Below, in pieces: positions 34,893 to 43,371 of a stretch of 54,569 bases of DNA. The notes beneath the pieces were generated by a model. That model searched no databases. It was not told the origin of the DNA and saw nothing but the letters and a program-made list of their open reading frames with translations. Position numbers and translations under genes: made by a program. The stretch is from a bacterium (GTDB lineage: Bacteria; Bacillota; Clostridia; Lachnospirales; Lachnospiraceae), in NCBI GenBank assembly GCA_023663725.1, contig JAMPGX010000004.1, positions 1 through 54,569 of the forward strand. Direction: 5' to 3'. Numbering within the stretch: position 1 is the stretch's first letter; every line of letters starts with the position of its first letter.

Positions 34893-36395
34893 ATGGCAAA
34901 GTTATACGTTAATCCCAAACGACAGCTGGGGCACATCAATCCTGAGCTCCAGGGACATTTCTCGGAGCACTTGGGCAGATGCATCTATGAGGGCGTATAT
35001 GTGGGAGAGAATTCGGATATCCCCAACACCAACGGAATGCGCAATGATGTAGTGGAAGCTTTGAAGGAGATGCAGATTCCGGTGCTGCGCTGGCCCGGCG
35101 GCTGTTTTGCGGACGAGTATCACTGGAGAGATGGTATCGGGCCCAAGGAGAGTCGCAAGAAGATGATCAACACTCACTGGGGCGGCGTGGTGGAGGATAA
35201 CAGCTTTGGCACGCATGAATTTATGGAGCTATGCCGTCAGCTGGGCTGTAAGACCTATGTTAACGGCAATGTGGGCAGCGGCACTGTGCAGGAGATGAGT
35301 GAGTGGGTGGAATACATGACCTTTGAGGGCGTATCTCCCATGGCGGATCTGCGTGCGGCAAACGGTCATCCGGAGAGCTGGAAGGTGGACTACTTTGGCG
35401 TGGGCAATGAGAACTGGGGCTGCGGCGGCAATATGACGCCAGAGTACTATGGCAATCTGTACCGCAGATATCAGACTTATGTGCGCAATTACAGGAAGGG
35501 CGAGGAGATTTTCAAGGTATGCTGCGGCCCTAATTCAGATGATTACCGCTGGACGGAAAATGTGTTGAAGACTACCTTTGACCACGCGGAATATTCTCAT
35601 GGCTTCATGAACGGCCTGTCCCTGCATTATTACACAGTCCCCAGGGACAGCTGGGAGGATAAGGGCTCCGCTCTTGATTTTGACGAGGATACATACTATG
35701 TGACCTTGAATAAAACTCTGCGTATGGAGAAGCTGATCAAGGGCCATGGCGCTATTATGGATCGGTTTGATCCGGAGAAAAAGATCGGTTTGATCGTAGA
35801 TGAGTGGGGTACCTGGTACAATGTGGAGCCCGGCACCAACCCAGGCTTCCTGTATCAGCAGAACACTATGAGGGACGCTCTGGTGGCAGGCATCAATCTG
35901 AATATATTCAACAAGAACTGTGACCGTGTGAAGATGGCCAATATTGCGCAGCTGGTTAATGTGCTCCAGTCCGTAATTCTGACGGAGGGGGACAAGATGA
36001 TCAAGACTCCCACCTACCATGTATTTAACATGTACAAGTGCCATCAGGATGCCGAGTTGCTGGAGAGCTATGTGGAGACGCAGGAGATTGGCGGGGAGCG
36101 CAGCAAGGTGCCGAATTTGCAGGAGTCCGTATCTCTTGGCAAGGACGGACGTATCCATGTGACGCTGAACAATCTGTCTGTGACGGAGAGCTACGATATA
36201 GACGCCATATTCACAGAGACGCAGATCAAGGGTGTGGAGGGGACGATCCTGACTGGCGAGATGCATGCGCACAATAGCTTTGAGGAGCCCACTGCGGTAC
36301 AGACGGAAGGGTTTGATAAGGTGGAGATCAGCGGCCAGGGTCTCAAATTCACGATACCGGCCTGCAGTGTGCTGCATCTGGCAATCGAGATTTAA
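34893..36395 (+). CDS. abfA: Intracellular GH51 alpha-L-arabinofuranosidase
   Basis: A 500-residue cytosolic enzyme that would release L-arabinofuranose from imported arabino-oligosaccharides. It has the canonical GH51 length and pattern: [19 protein letters not shown] near residues 66-84, acid/base Glu173 in [11 protein letters not shown], nucleophile Glu304 in IVDEWGTWY, and the C-terminal beta-sandwich. It has no signal peptide, in contrast to the secreted GH51 at 15995. GAGAGGTAG precedes the ATG. It is the first gene of a two-gene operon with GH43, divergent from the ArsR-type regulator. Confidence 0.95.
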   Translation: MAKLYVNPKRQLGHINPELQGHFSEHLGRCIYEGVYVGENSDIPNTNGMRNDVVEALKEMQIPVLRWPGGCFADEYHWRDGIGPKESRKKMINTHWGGVVEDNSFGTHEFMELCRQLGCKTYVNGNVGSGTVQEMSEWVEYMTFEGVSPMADLRAANGHPESWKVDYFGVGNENWGCGGNMTPEYYGNLYRRYQTYVRNYRKGEEIFKVCCGPNSDDYRWTENVLKTTFDHAEYSHGFMNGLSLHYYTVPRDSWEDKGSALDFDEDTYYVTLNKTLRMEKLIKGHGAIMDRFDPEKKIGLIVDEWGTWYNVEPGTNPGFLYQQNTMRDALVAGINLNIFNKNCDRVKMANIAQLVNVLQSVILTEGDKMIKTPTYHVFNMYKCHQDAELLESYVETQEIGGERSKVPNLQESVSLGKDGRIHVTLNNLSVTESYDIDAIFTETQIKGVEGTILTGEMHAHNSFEEPTAVQTEGFDKVEISGQGLKFTIPACSVLHLAIEI

Positions 36396-36408
36396 GAGAG
36401 GGATTTTT

Positions 36409-37383
36409 ATGGATCAGAAAATCAATGGCCCAATTACCGAATACAACGAGCCCTTCATCATTCAGAGGGCAGACCCCTTCGTGGGTCAGGCTCCGGACGG
36501 CAGTTACTATTTTACCGCTTCCGTGCCGGCCTATGACCGAGTCATCCTGCGCCATGCGGACACCATAGAGGGTTTGGCGCAGGCGGAGGAGATCACAGTA
36601 TGGACCCGCCACGAGAGCGGTCCGATGAGTGATCATATCTGGGCGCCGGAAATTCATTATATATTCGGGAAATGGTATATTTACTTTGCCGGAGATGACA
36701 GGGACAATTGGTGGAATATTCGTCCCTATGTGTTGGAGTGCAGCGGTCAGGATCCCATGAGGGACGCCTGGGTGGAGAGAGGACAGATGCAGTGTGCGGA
36801 TGAGGACCCTTTTTCCTTCCGCGCGTTCTCCCTGGATGCCACAGTATTGGAGAATAAGGGAGAGTACTACTTTATCTGGGCGGAGAAGGTCAGCGTGGGC
36901 GCACAGATCTCCAATCTGTATATCGCCCGCATGGAGTCAGGTACAAAGCTGGCCACAGTGCAGGTGCTGCTGTCCACGCCAGATTACGACTGGGAGAGGA
37001 TCGGCTTCTGGGTCAACGAAGGCCCCGCAGTGGTCAGGCGTAATGGCCACATTTATCTGACCTATTCCGCCAGCGCTACCGGCGCCTGCTATTGCATGGG
37101 AATGCTCAGCACCACTCAGGACGCGGACCTTCTGGACCCCAGGAGCTGGGTCAAGGAGCGCTATCCGGTGCTGGCCACGGATGCCAAGAAGGGCATCTAC
37201 GGCCCCGGCCACAACAGCTTTACCAAGGATAAGGAGGGCAATGACATTTGTGTCTACCATGCCCGCACCTACGAGGAGATCGTCGGGGACTCCCTGGCGG
37301 ACCCTAACCGCCACGCCATGTTGATGAAGGTGGAGTGGGATGAGGACGACAGGCCGGTGTTCGCATACCGAAAGCAGCAGTAA
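36409..37383 (+). CDS. GH43 family arabinan-active glycosidase
   Basis: A five-bladed-propeller GH43 enzyme of about 324 residues from ATG 36409, chosen because GAGAGGG precedes it and the earlier in-frame ATG at 36265 lies inside abfA. The three expected acidic residues are visible: Asp in IIQRADPFVG (near 22), Asp in SLDATVLE (near 145) and Glu in WVNEGPAVV (near 207). The pattern resembles exo-acting arabinofuranosidases of subfamily 26, but beta-xylosidase activity cannot be excluded. It has no signal peptide, so it probably works on imported oligosaccharides together with AbfA. Confidence 0.88.
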   Translation: MDQKINGPITEYNEPFIIQRADPFVGQAPDGSYYFTASVPAYDRVILRHADTIEGLAQAEEITVWTRHESGPMSDHIWAPEIHYIFGKWYIYFAGDDRDNWWNIRPYVLECSGQDPMRDAWVERGQMQCADEDPFSFRAFSLDATVLENKGEYYFIWAEKVSVGAQISNLYIARMESGTKLATVQVLLSTPDYDWERIGFWVNEGPAVVRRNGHIYLTYSASATGACYCMGMLSTTQDADLLDPRSWVKERYPVLATDAKKGIYGPGHNSFTKDKEGNDICVYHARTYEEIVGDSLADPNRHAMLMKVEWDEDDRPVFAYRKQQ

Positions 37384-37400
37384 TCCATAAGAATTAATAT

Positions 37401-37433
37401 AGAGACAGGCTTTTGAGGGGCCTGTCTCTTTTT
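37401..37433. terminator. Rho-independent terminator
   Basis: AGAGACAGGC (37401-37410) pairs with GCCTGTCTCT (37420-37429) over a 9-nt loop, followed by TTTT. It ends the abfA-GH43 operon. Confidence 0.88.
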
Positions 37434-37451
37434 GTGTACATATTCATACAT

Positions 37452-37658
37452 TTAGGCGTTTGCAAAAACCTAGTTACTTTGCTAGTGTCATTGTGCACAT
37501 AGTATATTCCAACGCGGGCACGCTCTCGCTTCGTTCTCACTGTAGCGGTACATAGGGTTGCTTGCAACCCTATGTACCGACAGCTCGTGGTGTTACGGTT
37601 ATAAACCGTAACATGAAGCCCGCTTATGGAATATACTATATGCACAATTCGGTACTGG
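37452..37658 (-). repeat. Dispersed structured repeat, copy E
   Basis: This is the most regular copy. On the minus strand it starts CCAGTACCGAATTGTG and ends TTTGCAAACGCCTA. The terminal 22-bp helix has one G-U pair and the rest Watson-Crick, with C-G at position 7 and A-U at position 12 where copies A and F have U-A. The next helix is GCGGGC/GCCCGC. Inner hairpins are GTTACGGTT/AACCGTAAC and a perfect GGTACATAGGGTTGC with its complement. It lies just beyond the stop codon of the histidine kinase gene at 37689, on the same strand, so it would be in that operon's 3' end. Confidence 0.88.
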
Positions 37659-37688
37659 AAAAAACTGCTTTGCAATAAACCGTTATTT

Positions 37689-38567
37689 TTATGCAGAATT
37701 AAGCGTTACTTTTATGGACAGGTAATTTCCCTCAACTTCTGCGCTGATCCTTCCTCCCATAGCTTCTATGAATTGTCTACATAGATAAAGTCCGATACCG
37801 CTTCCTTTGCTTCTTGATTTATCCTGTGTGTAAAATCTGTCAAATATCCGCTCTGCATTCACAGCCGTGTTTATTGGGTTAGATACGTTTACGGTTACCT
37901 GTCCGTTTTCCTGACAAATACGAATGAATAGATCCCCGCTTGTATATTTTACACCGTTTGCAATCAAATTCTGGATGACCCTGTTCAACAGGGCAGGGTC
38001 CGCAGAGACGATAACCGGCTTATCGGAATCTTCAAAATGCGGCGTGATGCTTTTTGCCTCAAAGACGGGATAATTGGCAAGTATCTGCTCACAAAGCATT
38101 CCTGCCACATCAACGTGTTCCAACTGTGGAATACAGCCCTGCGATTCCAGGACAGACAGCTCAAAAAAATCGTTGATCAATGAATTGCAATAGTGCGCCC
38201 GCTCCAGACATATCCGTATGAGTTCTTTTGTTTTTTTGTCATTACATTCTCTTTCTGCCAACTGCAGATAGCCAATGACTGACGTCAGCGGCGTTTTCAT
38301 ATCGTGGGATATGTCCGCTATGGAAGATTTTAGTGCCGCAGAAGCTGCATTGCTTTTGATGATTGTCTGGCGTATCTTTTCAAGCAGCCCATTGATCTCC
38401 AATGCGACTGCTTCTATGTCGCTGTCAATAAATTCAACTGTCACAAGAGAGTTGGTTTCAGCTCTCAGCTGTATGGAGAGCACTTTTAACTGTTTTTTCA
38501 ATCCGCGATATTTTCCCGCCCAAAATACGGCAGCGGCAAAAAGTATCAACATAATAAAATATTCCAC
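37689..38567 (-). CDS. Sensor histidine kinase
   Basis: A 292-residue kinase with a single N-terminal membrane segment (MLILFAAAVFWAGKY) and no sizeable extracellular domain. It has a HisKA domain (ISHDMKTPLTSVIGY, phospho-His near 90) and an ATPase domain (NLIANGVKYTSGD, SKGSGIGLYLCRQFIE). Small kinases of this build usually respond to their partner ABC transporter or to envelope stress. It is last in a four-gene minus-strand operon: regulator, ATPase, permease, kinase. Confidence 0.9.
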   Translation of the reverse strand: MEYFIMLILFAAAVFWAGKYRGLKKQLKVLSIQLRAETNSLVTVEFIDSDIEAVALEINGLLEKIRQTIIKSNAASAALKSSIADISHDMKTPLTSVIGYLQLAERECNDKKTKELIRICLERAHYCNSLINDFFELSVLESQGCIPQLEHVDVAGMLCEQILANYPVFEAKSITPHFEDSDKPVIVSADPALLNRVIQNLIANGVKYTSGDLFIRICQENGQVTVNVSNPINTAVNAERIFDRFYTQDKSRSKGSGIGLYLCRQFIEAMGGRISAEVEGNYLSIKVTLNSA

Positions 38568-38637
38568 ATTGCCCTCCCTGTGATATCGCGAATTGCTCCG
38601 CTACAAGCAGAAACAATTCTGACTTTTGACTCTGGTA

Positions 38638-39333
38638 TCATTTTATCTCGGCTTTTCTGAAAACAAATTGTGTTGCCGTCAGCGCGAAAGCAATCACCGC
38701 TGCTGCAAGCACCGCCGACCATGCAAGCGTTCTGCTATCGCTTGTTTGTGCAAGACTGAAACAGGTCAGCCTGAAAACGCTCTCGCTGATGAAGTTGCGT
38801 AGAACATTACAGGTCACAAAGCTGAAAACAACCGTTACCGCTATTGCCGATGTCACTTTTCTGAGGGCAAAAACAATAAACATAACGATACAGATGTTGG
38901 CACATATCTGCAACATGACGACCAGCAGCCAGACAAAATCTGTAATAGAAAATATACTGCTGTCAAACCGATATTTAACAGCAAATCCAAGGACTGTTGC
39001 GAAAACATAGGTCAAATGAAGCAGCACTGCCATGATAACGGTAGTGATAGTCCTTGCCATGAATACGGAAAAGCGGCTGTATCCTATTTTTATTTCATTA
39101 TGAATTGTTCGGTTTAGAAAATCATTTCCGGCAAACCAGGCTGCAACAAGTGAAATGATAAACATAAAAGATGTATCGCAAATCGATAAAGAATACACCG
39201 TTGCCGTATCCAGATTTTCCGGAAGTTTCAGAAATCCGAGAAGAAATCCTGCAACTGCAAGAACGATTGCCGCGAGATACATGAGCATAAATCTTTTCGC
39301 CTTATATTTTTCGACCATTAACTGATTATGCAT
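38638..39333 (-). CDS. ABC-2 type permease
   Basis: A membrane protein of about 231 residues with about six membrane segments, from ATG 39333 (GGGAGGTG upstream; the open frame extends further to 39408). It resembles BcrB/lantibiotic-immunity permeases (FMLMYLAAIVLAVAGFLLGF; WFAGNDFLNRTIHNEIKIGYSR, the last a typical signature of that group). It overlaps the ATPase gene by 8 nt. With that ATPase it would export or detach a peptide antibiotic or similar compound. Confidence 0.85.
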   Translation of the reverse strand: MHNQLMVEKYKAKRFMLMYLAAIVLAVAGFLLGFLKLPENLDTATVYSLSICDTSFMFIISLVAAWFAGNDFLNRTIHNEIKIGYSRFSVFMARTITTVIMAVLLHLTYVFATVLGFAVKYRFDSSIFSITDFVWLLVVMLQICANICIVMFIVFALRKVTSAIAVTVVFSFVTCNVLRNFISESVFRLTCFSLAQTSDSRTLAWSAVLAAAVIAFALTATQFVFRKAEIK

Positions 39334-40249
39334 TGCTGTCACCTCCCGTGATGCCAAGAAAATATTCTTCAAGGCTTTGCTCCGTAACGGCGAATTCCTT
39401 AGTGACAATTTGATTCTCCATGAGAAGCTTTGCTATACTCTCTGCCTTGTCTGTATACGAGAACAGGTGCAGGGTCCCATCATCAATGACAGTGTACTGC
39501 GCATCAGGAAACTCCTTCTCAATGACAGTAATACATTTCGGCAGCTCGGATGTCTTTATCTTTATGTACTGCCTGCATTTTTCGTCAAGCTCATCATGGG
39601 TGAGCGATTCGATTATTTTTCCTTTATGGATAATATAATAATCAGTGGCAAGCAGATACAGCTCGTTGAGGATATGGCTTGACAGGAACAGCGTTACACC
39701 GTTCTCCTCATTCAGTTTTTTGAGCAGGCTGCGCAGTTCGGATATATTTTTCGGATCAAGACCGTTTACCGGCTCATCGAGTATCAGCAGTCTCGGCTTG
39801 CCGACAAGAGCCATCGCTATGCTGAGTCTCTGCTTCATGCCCATGGAGAACCTTCTTACCTTCATATCCCTAACCTCGGTCAATCCCACCATTCCCAGCA
39901 ACCTGTCGCATATTTCCCTGTCGGGATTGCCGATCAGGATACGCTGTAACTCCAGATTACGGTAAGCGGAGTATTCTGGATAAAGGGCAGGAGCTTCAAT
40001 GGTGCTGCCGACATATCGGCGCATTTTCAGAATGTCGGACGGCTCGTCTTTCCCGAACAGCGAAAAAGAACCGCTTGTCGGATAAAGCAGCCCCGTCAGC
40101 ACTCTCATCAGTGTGGTCTTGCCCGCGCCGTTCTCACCGATAAATCCGTAAATATGCCCTGTTTTCAGAGTAATGGAAATATCATCCAGAGCTTTGAAAT
40201 GGCGGTAGGACTTCACAAGGTTTCTTGTCTGCAAAATTACATTTTCCAT
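39326..40249 (-). CDS. ABC transporter ATPase (BcrA-like)
   Basis: A 307-residue ATPase with Walker A GENGAGKTTLM, signature FSMGMKQRLSIAM, Walker B LLILDEPVNGLDP and a C-terminal extension of the BcrA/lantibiotic-immunity group (about 215-307). It pairs with the permease immediately downstream. GGAGGTGACAG precedes the start at 40249. Confidence 0.92.
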   Translation of the reverse strand: MENVILQTRNLVKSYRHFKALDDISITLKTGHIYGFIGENGAGKTTLMRVLTGLLYPTSGSFSLFGKDEPSDILKMRRYVGSTIEAPALYPEYSAYRNLELQRILIGNPDREICDRLLGMVGLTEVRDMKVRRFSMGMKQRLSIAMALVGKPRLLILDEPVNGLDPKNISELRSLLKKLNEENGVTLFLSSHILNELYLLATDYYIIHKGKIIESLTHDELDEKCRQYIKIKTSELPKCITVIEKEFPDAQYTVIDDGTLHLFSYTDKAESIAKLLMENQIVTKEFAVTEQSLEEYFLGITGGDSNA

Positions 40250-40335
40250 TTTCTGTCACCTCCAAGAACAATCATACGGGGCAATGTTAAGAGGATTCTT
40301 CACAAAACTTAAAGAAAATCTAAAGTTTATGCCGT

Positions 40336-41004
40336 TTACCTGATCAGCCGGTATCCCATGCCGTATACCGTTTCAATATATTTTCGATCTGTGTGTCTGG
40401 CTATTTTCCGGCGGAGATTGCTTATGTGGACATTCATGGTATTATCCTCCTGTAAATAGTCCTCGCCCATCACCATCTCGTACAGGGTGCGCTTGGAGAA
40501 TATTCTGGCTGGATTTTTCAAAAGCAGCTCCAAAATGGCATATTCCGTTGCAGTACAGGCAAGCTCCACATCACCTATAAAGACACGCTTTGAATCCGGC
40601 TTTATGGTAAGCTCATGGAAAACAAGTTCGTTGTTATCCTGATGTGCAGTCCTGCGGAGTACCGCTTGAATCCGCAAAAGGACCTCATCAATATCAAAGG
40701 GTTTCGTGATATAATCGTCTGCTCCAAGCCGAAGCAGTTCTATTCGATCCTGTATTTCACCTTTGGCTGACAGTATGATAATGGGGGTTACGCGGGCTTT
40801 GCGAAGCTCCCTAATGATTTCCGCGCCGGATTTTTCCGGCAACATCAAATCCAACAGCACAAGGTCATATTCTTCATGCAGGCCCATGGCAAGCCCGTCT
40901 GTACCGTTATAGGCACTATCAGCCAGGTATCCGTTTTTTCCCAGGATGTTCCGCAAAAGCCCGTTAATTGTCATATCATCTTCAATAATTAAAATTTTTC
41001 TCAT
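40336..41004 (-). CDS. OmpR-family response regulator
   Basis: A regulator of about 222 residues from ATG 41004 (AGGTG upstream; an earlier in-frame ATG at 41037 has no such site). The receiver has the acidic pair in IIEDDM, the phospho-Asp in LVLLDLMLPEKSG and Lys in ITKPFD. The C-terminal winged helix has the OmpR pattern (EYAILELLLKNPARIFSKRT, NVHISNLRRKIA, IETVYGMGYRL). It would be phosphorylated by the kinase at 37689 and control the ABC genes between them. Confidence 0.93.
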   Translation of the reverse strand: MRKILIIEDDMTINGLLRNILGKNGYLADSAYNGTDGLAMGLHEEYDLVLLDLMLPEKSGAEIIRELRKARVTPIIILSAKGEIQDRIELLRLGADDYITKPFDIDEVLLRIQAVLRRTAHQDNNELVFHELTIKPDSKRVFIGDVELACTATEYAILELLLKNPARIFSKRTLYEMVMGEDYLQEDNTMNVHISNLRRKIARHTDRKYIETVYGMGYRLIR

Positions 41005-41079
41005 TTTCAGCACCTGTCTTATGAGTCTTCCATCCATTCTTCAAACATCGTCAATCCTGCCAGTTAACCGGCAAACAAT

Positions 41080-41108
41080 ATTATAATGCGGTTGACAAGA
41101 TAAAACAA
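41080..41108 (-). promoter_or_regulatory. Promoter of the two-component/ABC operon
   Basis: On the minus strand, TTGTTT (41108-41103), a 17-nt spacer and a perfect TATAAT (41085-41080). It overlaps the divergent promoter at 41092. Confidence 0.5.
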
Positions 41109-41120
41109 TTCATTTATACA
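41092..41120 (+). promoter_or_regulatory. Promoter of the transsulfuration-dapF operon
   Basis: TTGACA (41092-41097), a 17-nt spacer and TATACA (41115-41120). Just downstream, at about 41136-41157, TTGGTATACAA and TTGGGATACAC form a tandem 11-nt repeat that may bind a regulator. Confidence 0.55.
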
Positions 41121-41230
41121 TATACCTTAAGAATTGGTATACAATTGGGATACACTTTTGCGTACAATCAGAAACATCCTCAGGTTAAAAAATAAGTATT
41201 TTACAAGCTGTTATATGGAGGATGGAAAAA

Positions 41231-42382
41231 ATGATTCAAGAATGCTATTACGACAACTATGACAAAAAAGAGGGACTTCACTTTGATTCCAAGGTGGTGC
41301 ATGGCGCGTTGGGCTGTGATCCGGTGACGGGAGCGGTCAGCTTCCCGATCTTTCAGACAGCCACCTTTCGCCATCGGGCTTTTGGCGTGTCCACAGGCTA
41401 CAGTTATACGAGGGTACAGAATCCTACCAGGCAGGAGCTGGAGCGCACGATGGCAATCCTGGAGAATGGGGTGGAGGGCTTTGCCTTTTCCAGCGGGCAG
41501 GCGGCAAATATGTCTGTGTTCAGCCTGTTTCAAAAGGGGGATCATGTGATACTCTCGGACGACATCTACGGAGGAACCTATCGCATTTGTCAGGATATTT
41601 TCAGCGCCTTGGGCTGTGAGTTCACGTATATGGATATGGCGGACCCTGCGCTGGTGGAAGCGGCAATCAGGCCGTCCACCCGTATGCTGTTCGTGGAGTC
41701 TCCCACCAATCCGACGATGAAGGTGGCGGATATCGCCGGACTCGCCGGTCTTGCGAAGCGCCATGGCATCCTTCTGGCTGTGGACAATACCTTTCTCTCC
41801 CCCTATTTTCAGAGGCCGCTTGAACAGGGAGCGCACATTGTGGTACACAGCGGAACAAAATATTTATCCGGGCATCATGATGTGATCGCGGGAATCGTGG
41901 TGACGGCGTCGAAGGAGCTGGCGGAGCATTTTCGTATGCAGATGAAGACTCAGGGAAGCGGGTTGTCCCCCTTTGACAGTTGGCTGGTGCTGCGGGGATT
42001 GAAGACACTCTCCCTCCGTATGCAGCGGCACGATGAGAATGCGAGAAAGCTGGCACAGTGGCTGGCGGGGCATCCTAAGGTGAGAAAGGTATATTACGCG
42101 GGACAGGGCGGTATGATCTCCTTTGAGACAGACTGTGTGGAGACGGTGCACCGCCTGCTTTCGGAGGTCAGGATGGTTCTGTTTGCGGAGAGTCTGGGAG
42201 GGACGGAGACGTTGATTACCTATCCGCTCACCCAGACTCACGAGTCCATTCCGCCCGCAGTGCGCGAGCGGCTGGGCATCCATGAGCGGTTGGTGCGCAT
42301 ATCTGTGGGTATCGAGAATGTGGAGGATATTATTGCCGACCTGGAACAGGCGCTGGGCGGCGGACAGGAGGCGGCGCGATGA
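41231..42382 (+). CDS. PLP-dependent transsulfuration enzyme (Cys/Met family)
   Basis: An enzyme of about 383 residues of the cystathionine gamma-synthase/lyase and O-acetylhomoserine sulfhydrylase family. I chose ATG 41231 because GGAGG ends 9 nt before it; the ATG at 41222 directly abuts that site. The PLP-binding Lys is about residue 210 in VHSGTKYLSGHHD. Other marks are the YSYTRVQNPTR substrate loop, the SGQAANMSVF phosphate-binding stretch and TNPTMKVADI. Whether it is a synthase, lyase or methionine gamma-lyase cannot be settled from sequence. Its stop overlaps the dapF start by 4 nt (ATGA). Confidence 0.88.
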   Translation: MIQECYYDNYDKKEGLHFDSKVVHGALGCDPVTGAVSFPIFQTATFRHRAFGVSTGYSYTRVQNPTRQELERTMAILENGVEGFAFSSGQAANMSVFSLFQKGDHVILSDDIYGGTYRICQDIFSALGCEFTYMDMADPALVEAAIRPSTRMLFVESPTNPTMKVADIAGLAGLAKRHGILLAVDNTFLSPYFQRPLEQGAHIVVHSGTKYLSGHHDVIAGIVVTASKELAEHFRMQMKTQGSGLSPFDSWLVLRGLKTLSLRMQRHDENARKLAQWLAGHPKVRKVYYAGQGGMISFETDCVETVHRLLSEVRMVLFAESLGGTETLITYPLTQTHESIPPAVRERLGIHERLVRISVGIENVEDIIADLEQALGGGQEAAR

Positions 42383-43215
42383 CCTTACATTTTACCAAGA
42401 TGCAGGCTCAGGGCAATGACTATGTGTATATGGATGCTATTCATCAGGCGATAGACGATCCCTTCCGGCTGGCTCAGCAGGTGTCGGACCGTCACTGTGG
42501 GATTGGCTCGGACGGGCTGGTGCTGATCTGTCCGTCAGTGCGGGCGGACTTTCGAATGCGAATCTTTAATCCAGACGGAACGGAGGCGGAGATGTGCGGG
42601 AACGCTCTGCGCAGTGTGGGTAAATTTGTTTACTACCATGGACTCACATCACGGGAGACGCTGGAAATAGGGACGCTGGGCGGAATCAAGAGAGTGTATC
42701 TGGAAGTCAGGGAGGGGGAGGTAGAGAATATTCGGGCGGATATCGGGAAACCGGAATATACCACGAAAAAGATACCCATGCTAACGCAGGAGGAAATCTT
42801 TCTGGACAAAGAGCTTAAGGTGTCAGATCGGGTGTTTCGGGCGTCCGCCCTGTCCTGGGGGAATCCGCATCTGGTGCTGCTCACAGAGGAGGTATCCGCT
42901 ATCGACCTGGAGCATTATGGAAGAATAGCTGAGCATATGGAATATTTTCCCAAGCGCACCAACGTGACCTTTGCACAGATTGTGGACCGCACGCATATTC
43001 GCATCCGGGAGTGGGAGCGGGGCACAGGAGAGACATTGGGCTGCGGCACGGGCTGCTGCTCCGCGGCGGTGGTGGCAAATAGGCTTGCCCTGTGCGCGGA
43101 GAGCGTGGAGGTATATCAGCCGGGCGGCAAGCTGCAGGTAGAGATAGGCGCCCAGGGTACGGTCTCCATGACTGGGCCGTCGGAAATAGTATTTGAGGGG
43201 AATATCTTCGTGTGA
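42379..43215 (+). CDS. dapF: Diaminopimelate epimerase
   Basis: It converts LL- to meso-diaminopimelate for lysine and peptidoglycan synthesis. The 278-residue protein has both catalytic cysteines, Cys73 in AEMCGNALR and Cys222 in LGCGTGCCSAA, and the FTKMQAQGNDYVY start typical of the family. It is translationally coupled to the transsulfuration gene through an ATGA overlap. Confidence 0.95.
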   Translation: MTLHFTKMQAQGNDYVYMDAIHQAIDDPFRLAQQVSDRHCGIGSDGLVLICPSVRADFRMRIFNPDGTEAEMCGNALRSVGKFVYYHGLTSRETLEIGTLGGIKRVYLEVREGEVENIRADIGKPEYTTKKIPMLTQEEIFLDKELKVSDRVFRASALSWGNPHLVLLTEEVSAIDLEHYGRIAEHMEYFPKRTNVTFAQIVDRTHIRIREWERGTGETLGCGTGCCSAAVVANRLALCAESVEVYQPGGKLQVEIGAQGTVSMTGPSEIVFEGNIFV

Positions 43216-43233
43216 AATTATACATATTTTGAC

Positions 43234-43261
43234 TTGACTTTATCTGTGTTGGCAGTATAAT
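43234..43261 (+). promoter_or_regulatory. Promoter of the restriction-modification gene
   Basis: TTGACT (43234-43239), a 16-nt spacer and a perfect TATAAT (43256-43261). Transcription would start near 43268, inside the LexA-type box. The leader from there to the ATG is about 100 nt. Confidence 0.7.
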
Positions 43262-43268
43262 AAATGTA

Positions 43269-43280
43269 GAACATACGTTC
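43269..43280. promoter_or_regulatory. LexA (DinR)-type SOS box
   Basis: GAACATACGTTC fits the Gram-positive LexA core GAACnnnnGTTC, including the preferred purine/pyrimidine flanks (GAAC-R-N-R-Y-GTTC). It starts 8 nt after the -10 box, where a bound repressor would block transcription. Confidence 0.6.
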
Positions 43281-43371
43281 TTGCTTCCAGAGACATATTC
43301 TTGTTATTTTGCTTGCTAATTACGGATTCCATGTGGTATAGTCAAAATAAGAATTCAAAGGAGGTGCAATC

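Noticed and set aside
37689-41004. Bacteriocin biosynthesis cluster
   Set aside because: Only regulator, kinase and a two-part ABC exporter are present; no precursor peptide or modification enzyme was found on either side.
41038-41230. SAM or other riboswitch upstream of the Cys/Met enzyme gene
   Set aside because: No S-box core, K-turn or terminator/antiterminator pair could be found; only promoter elements and a short direct repeat are visible.
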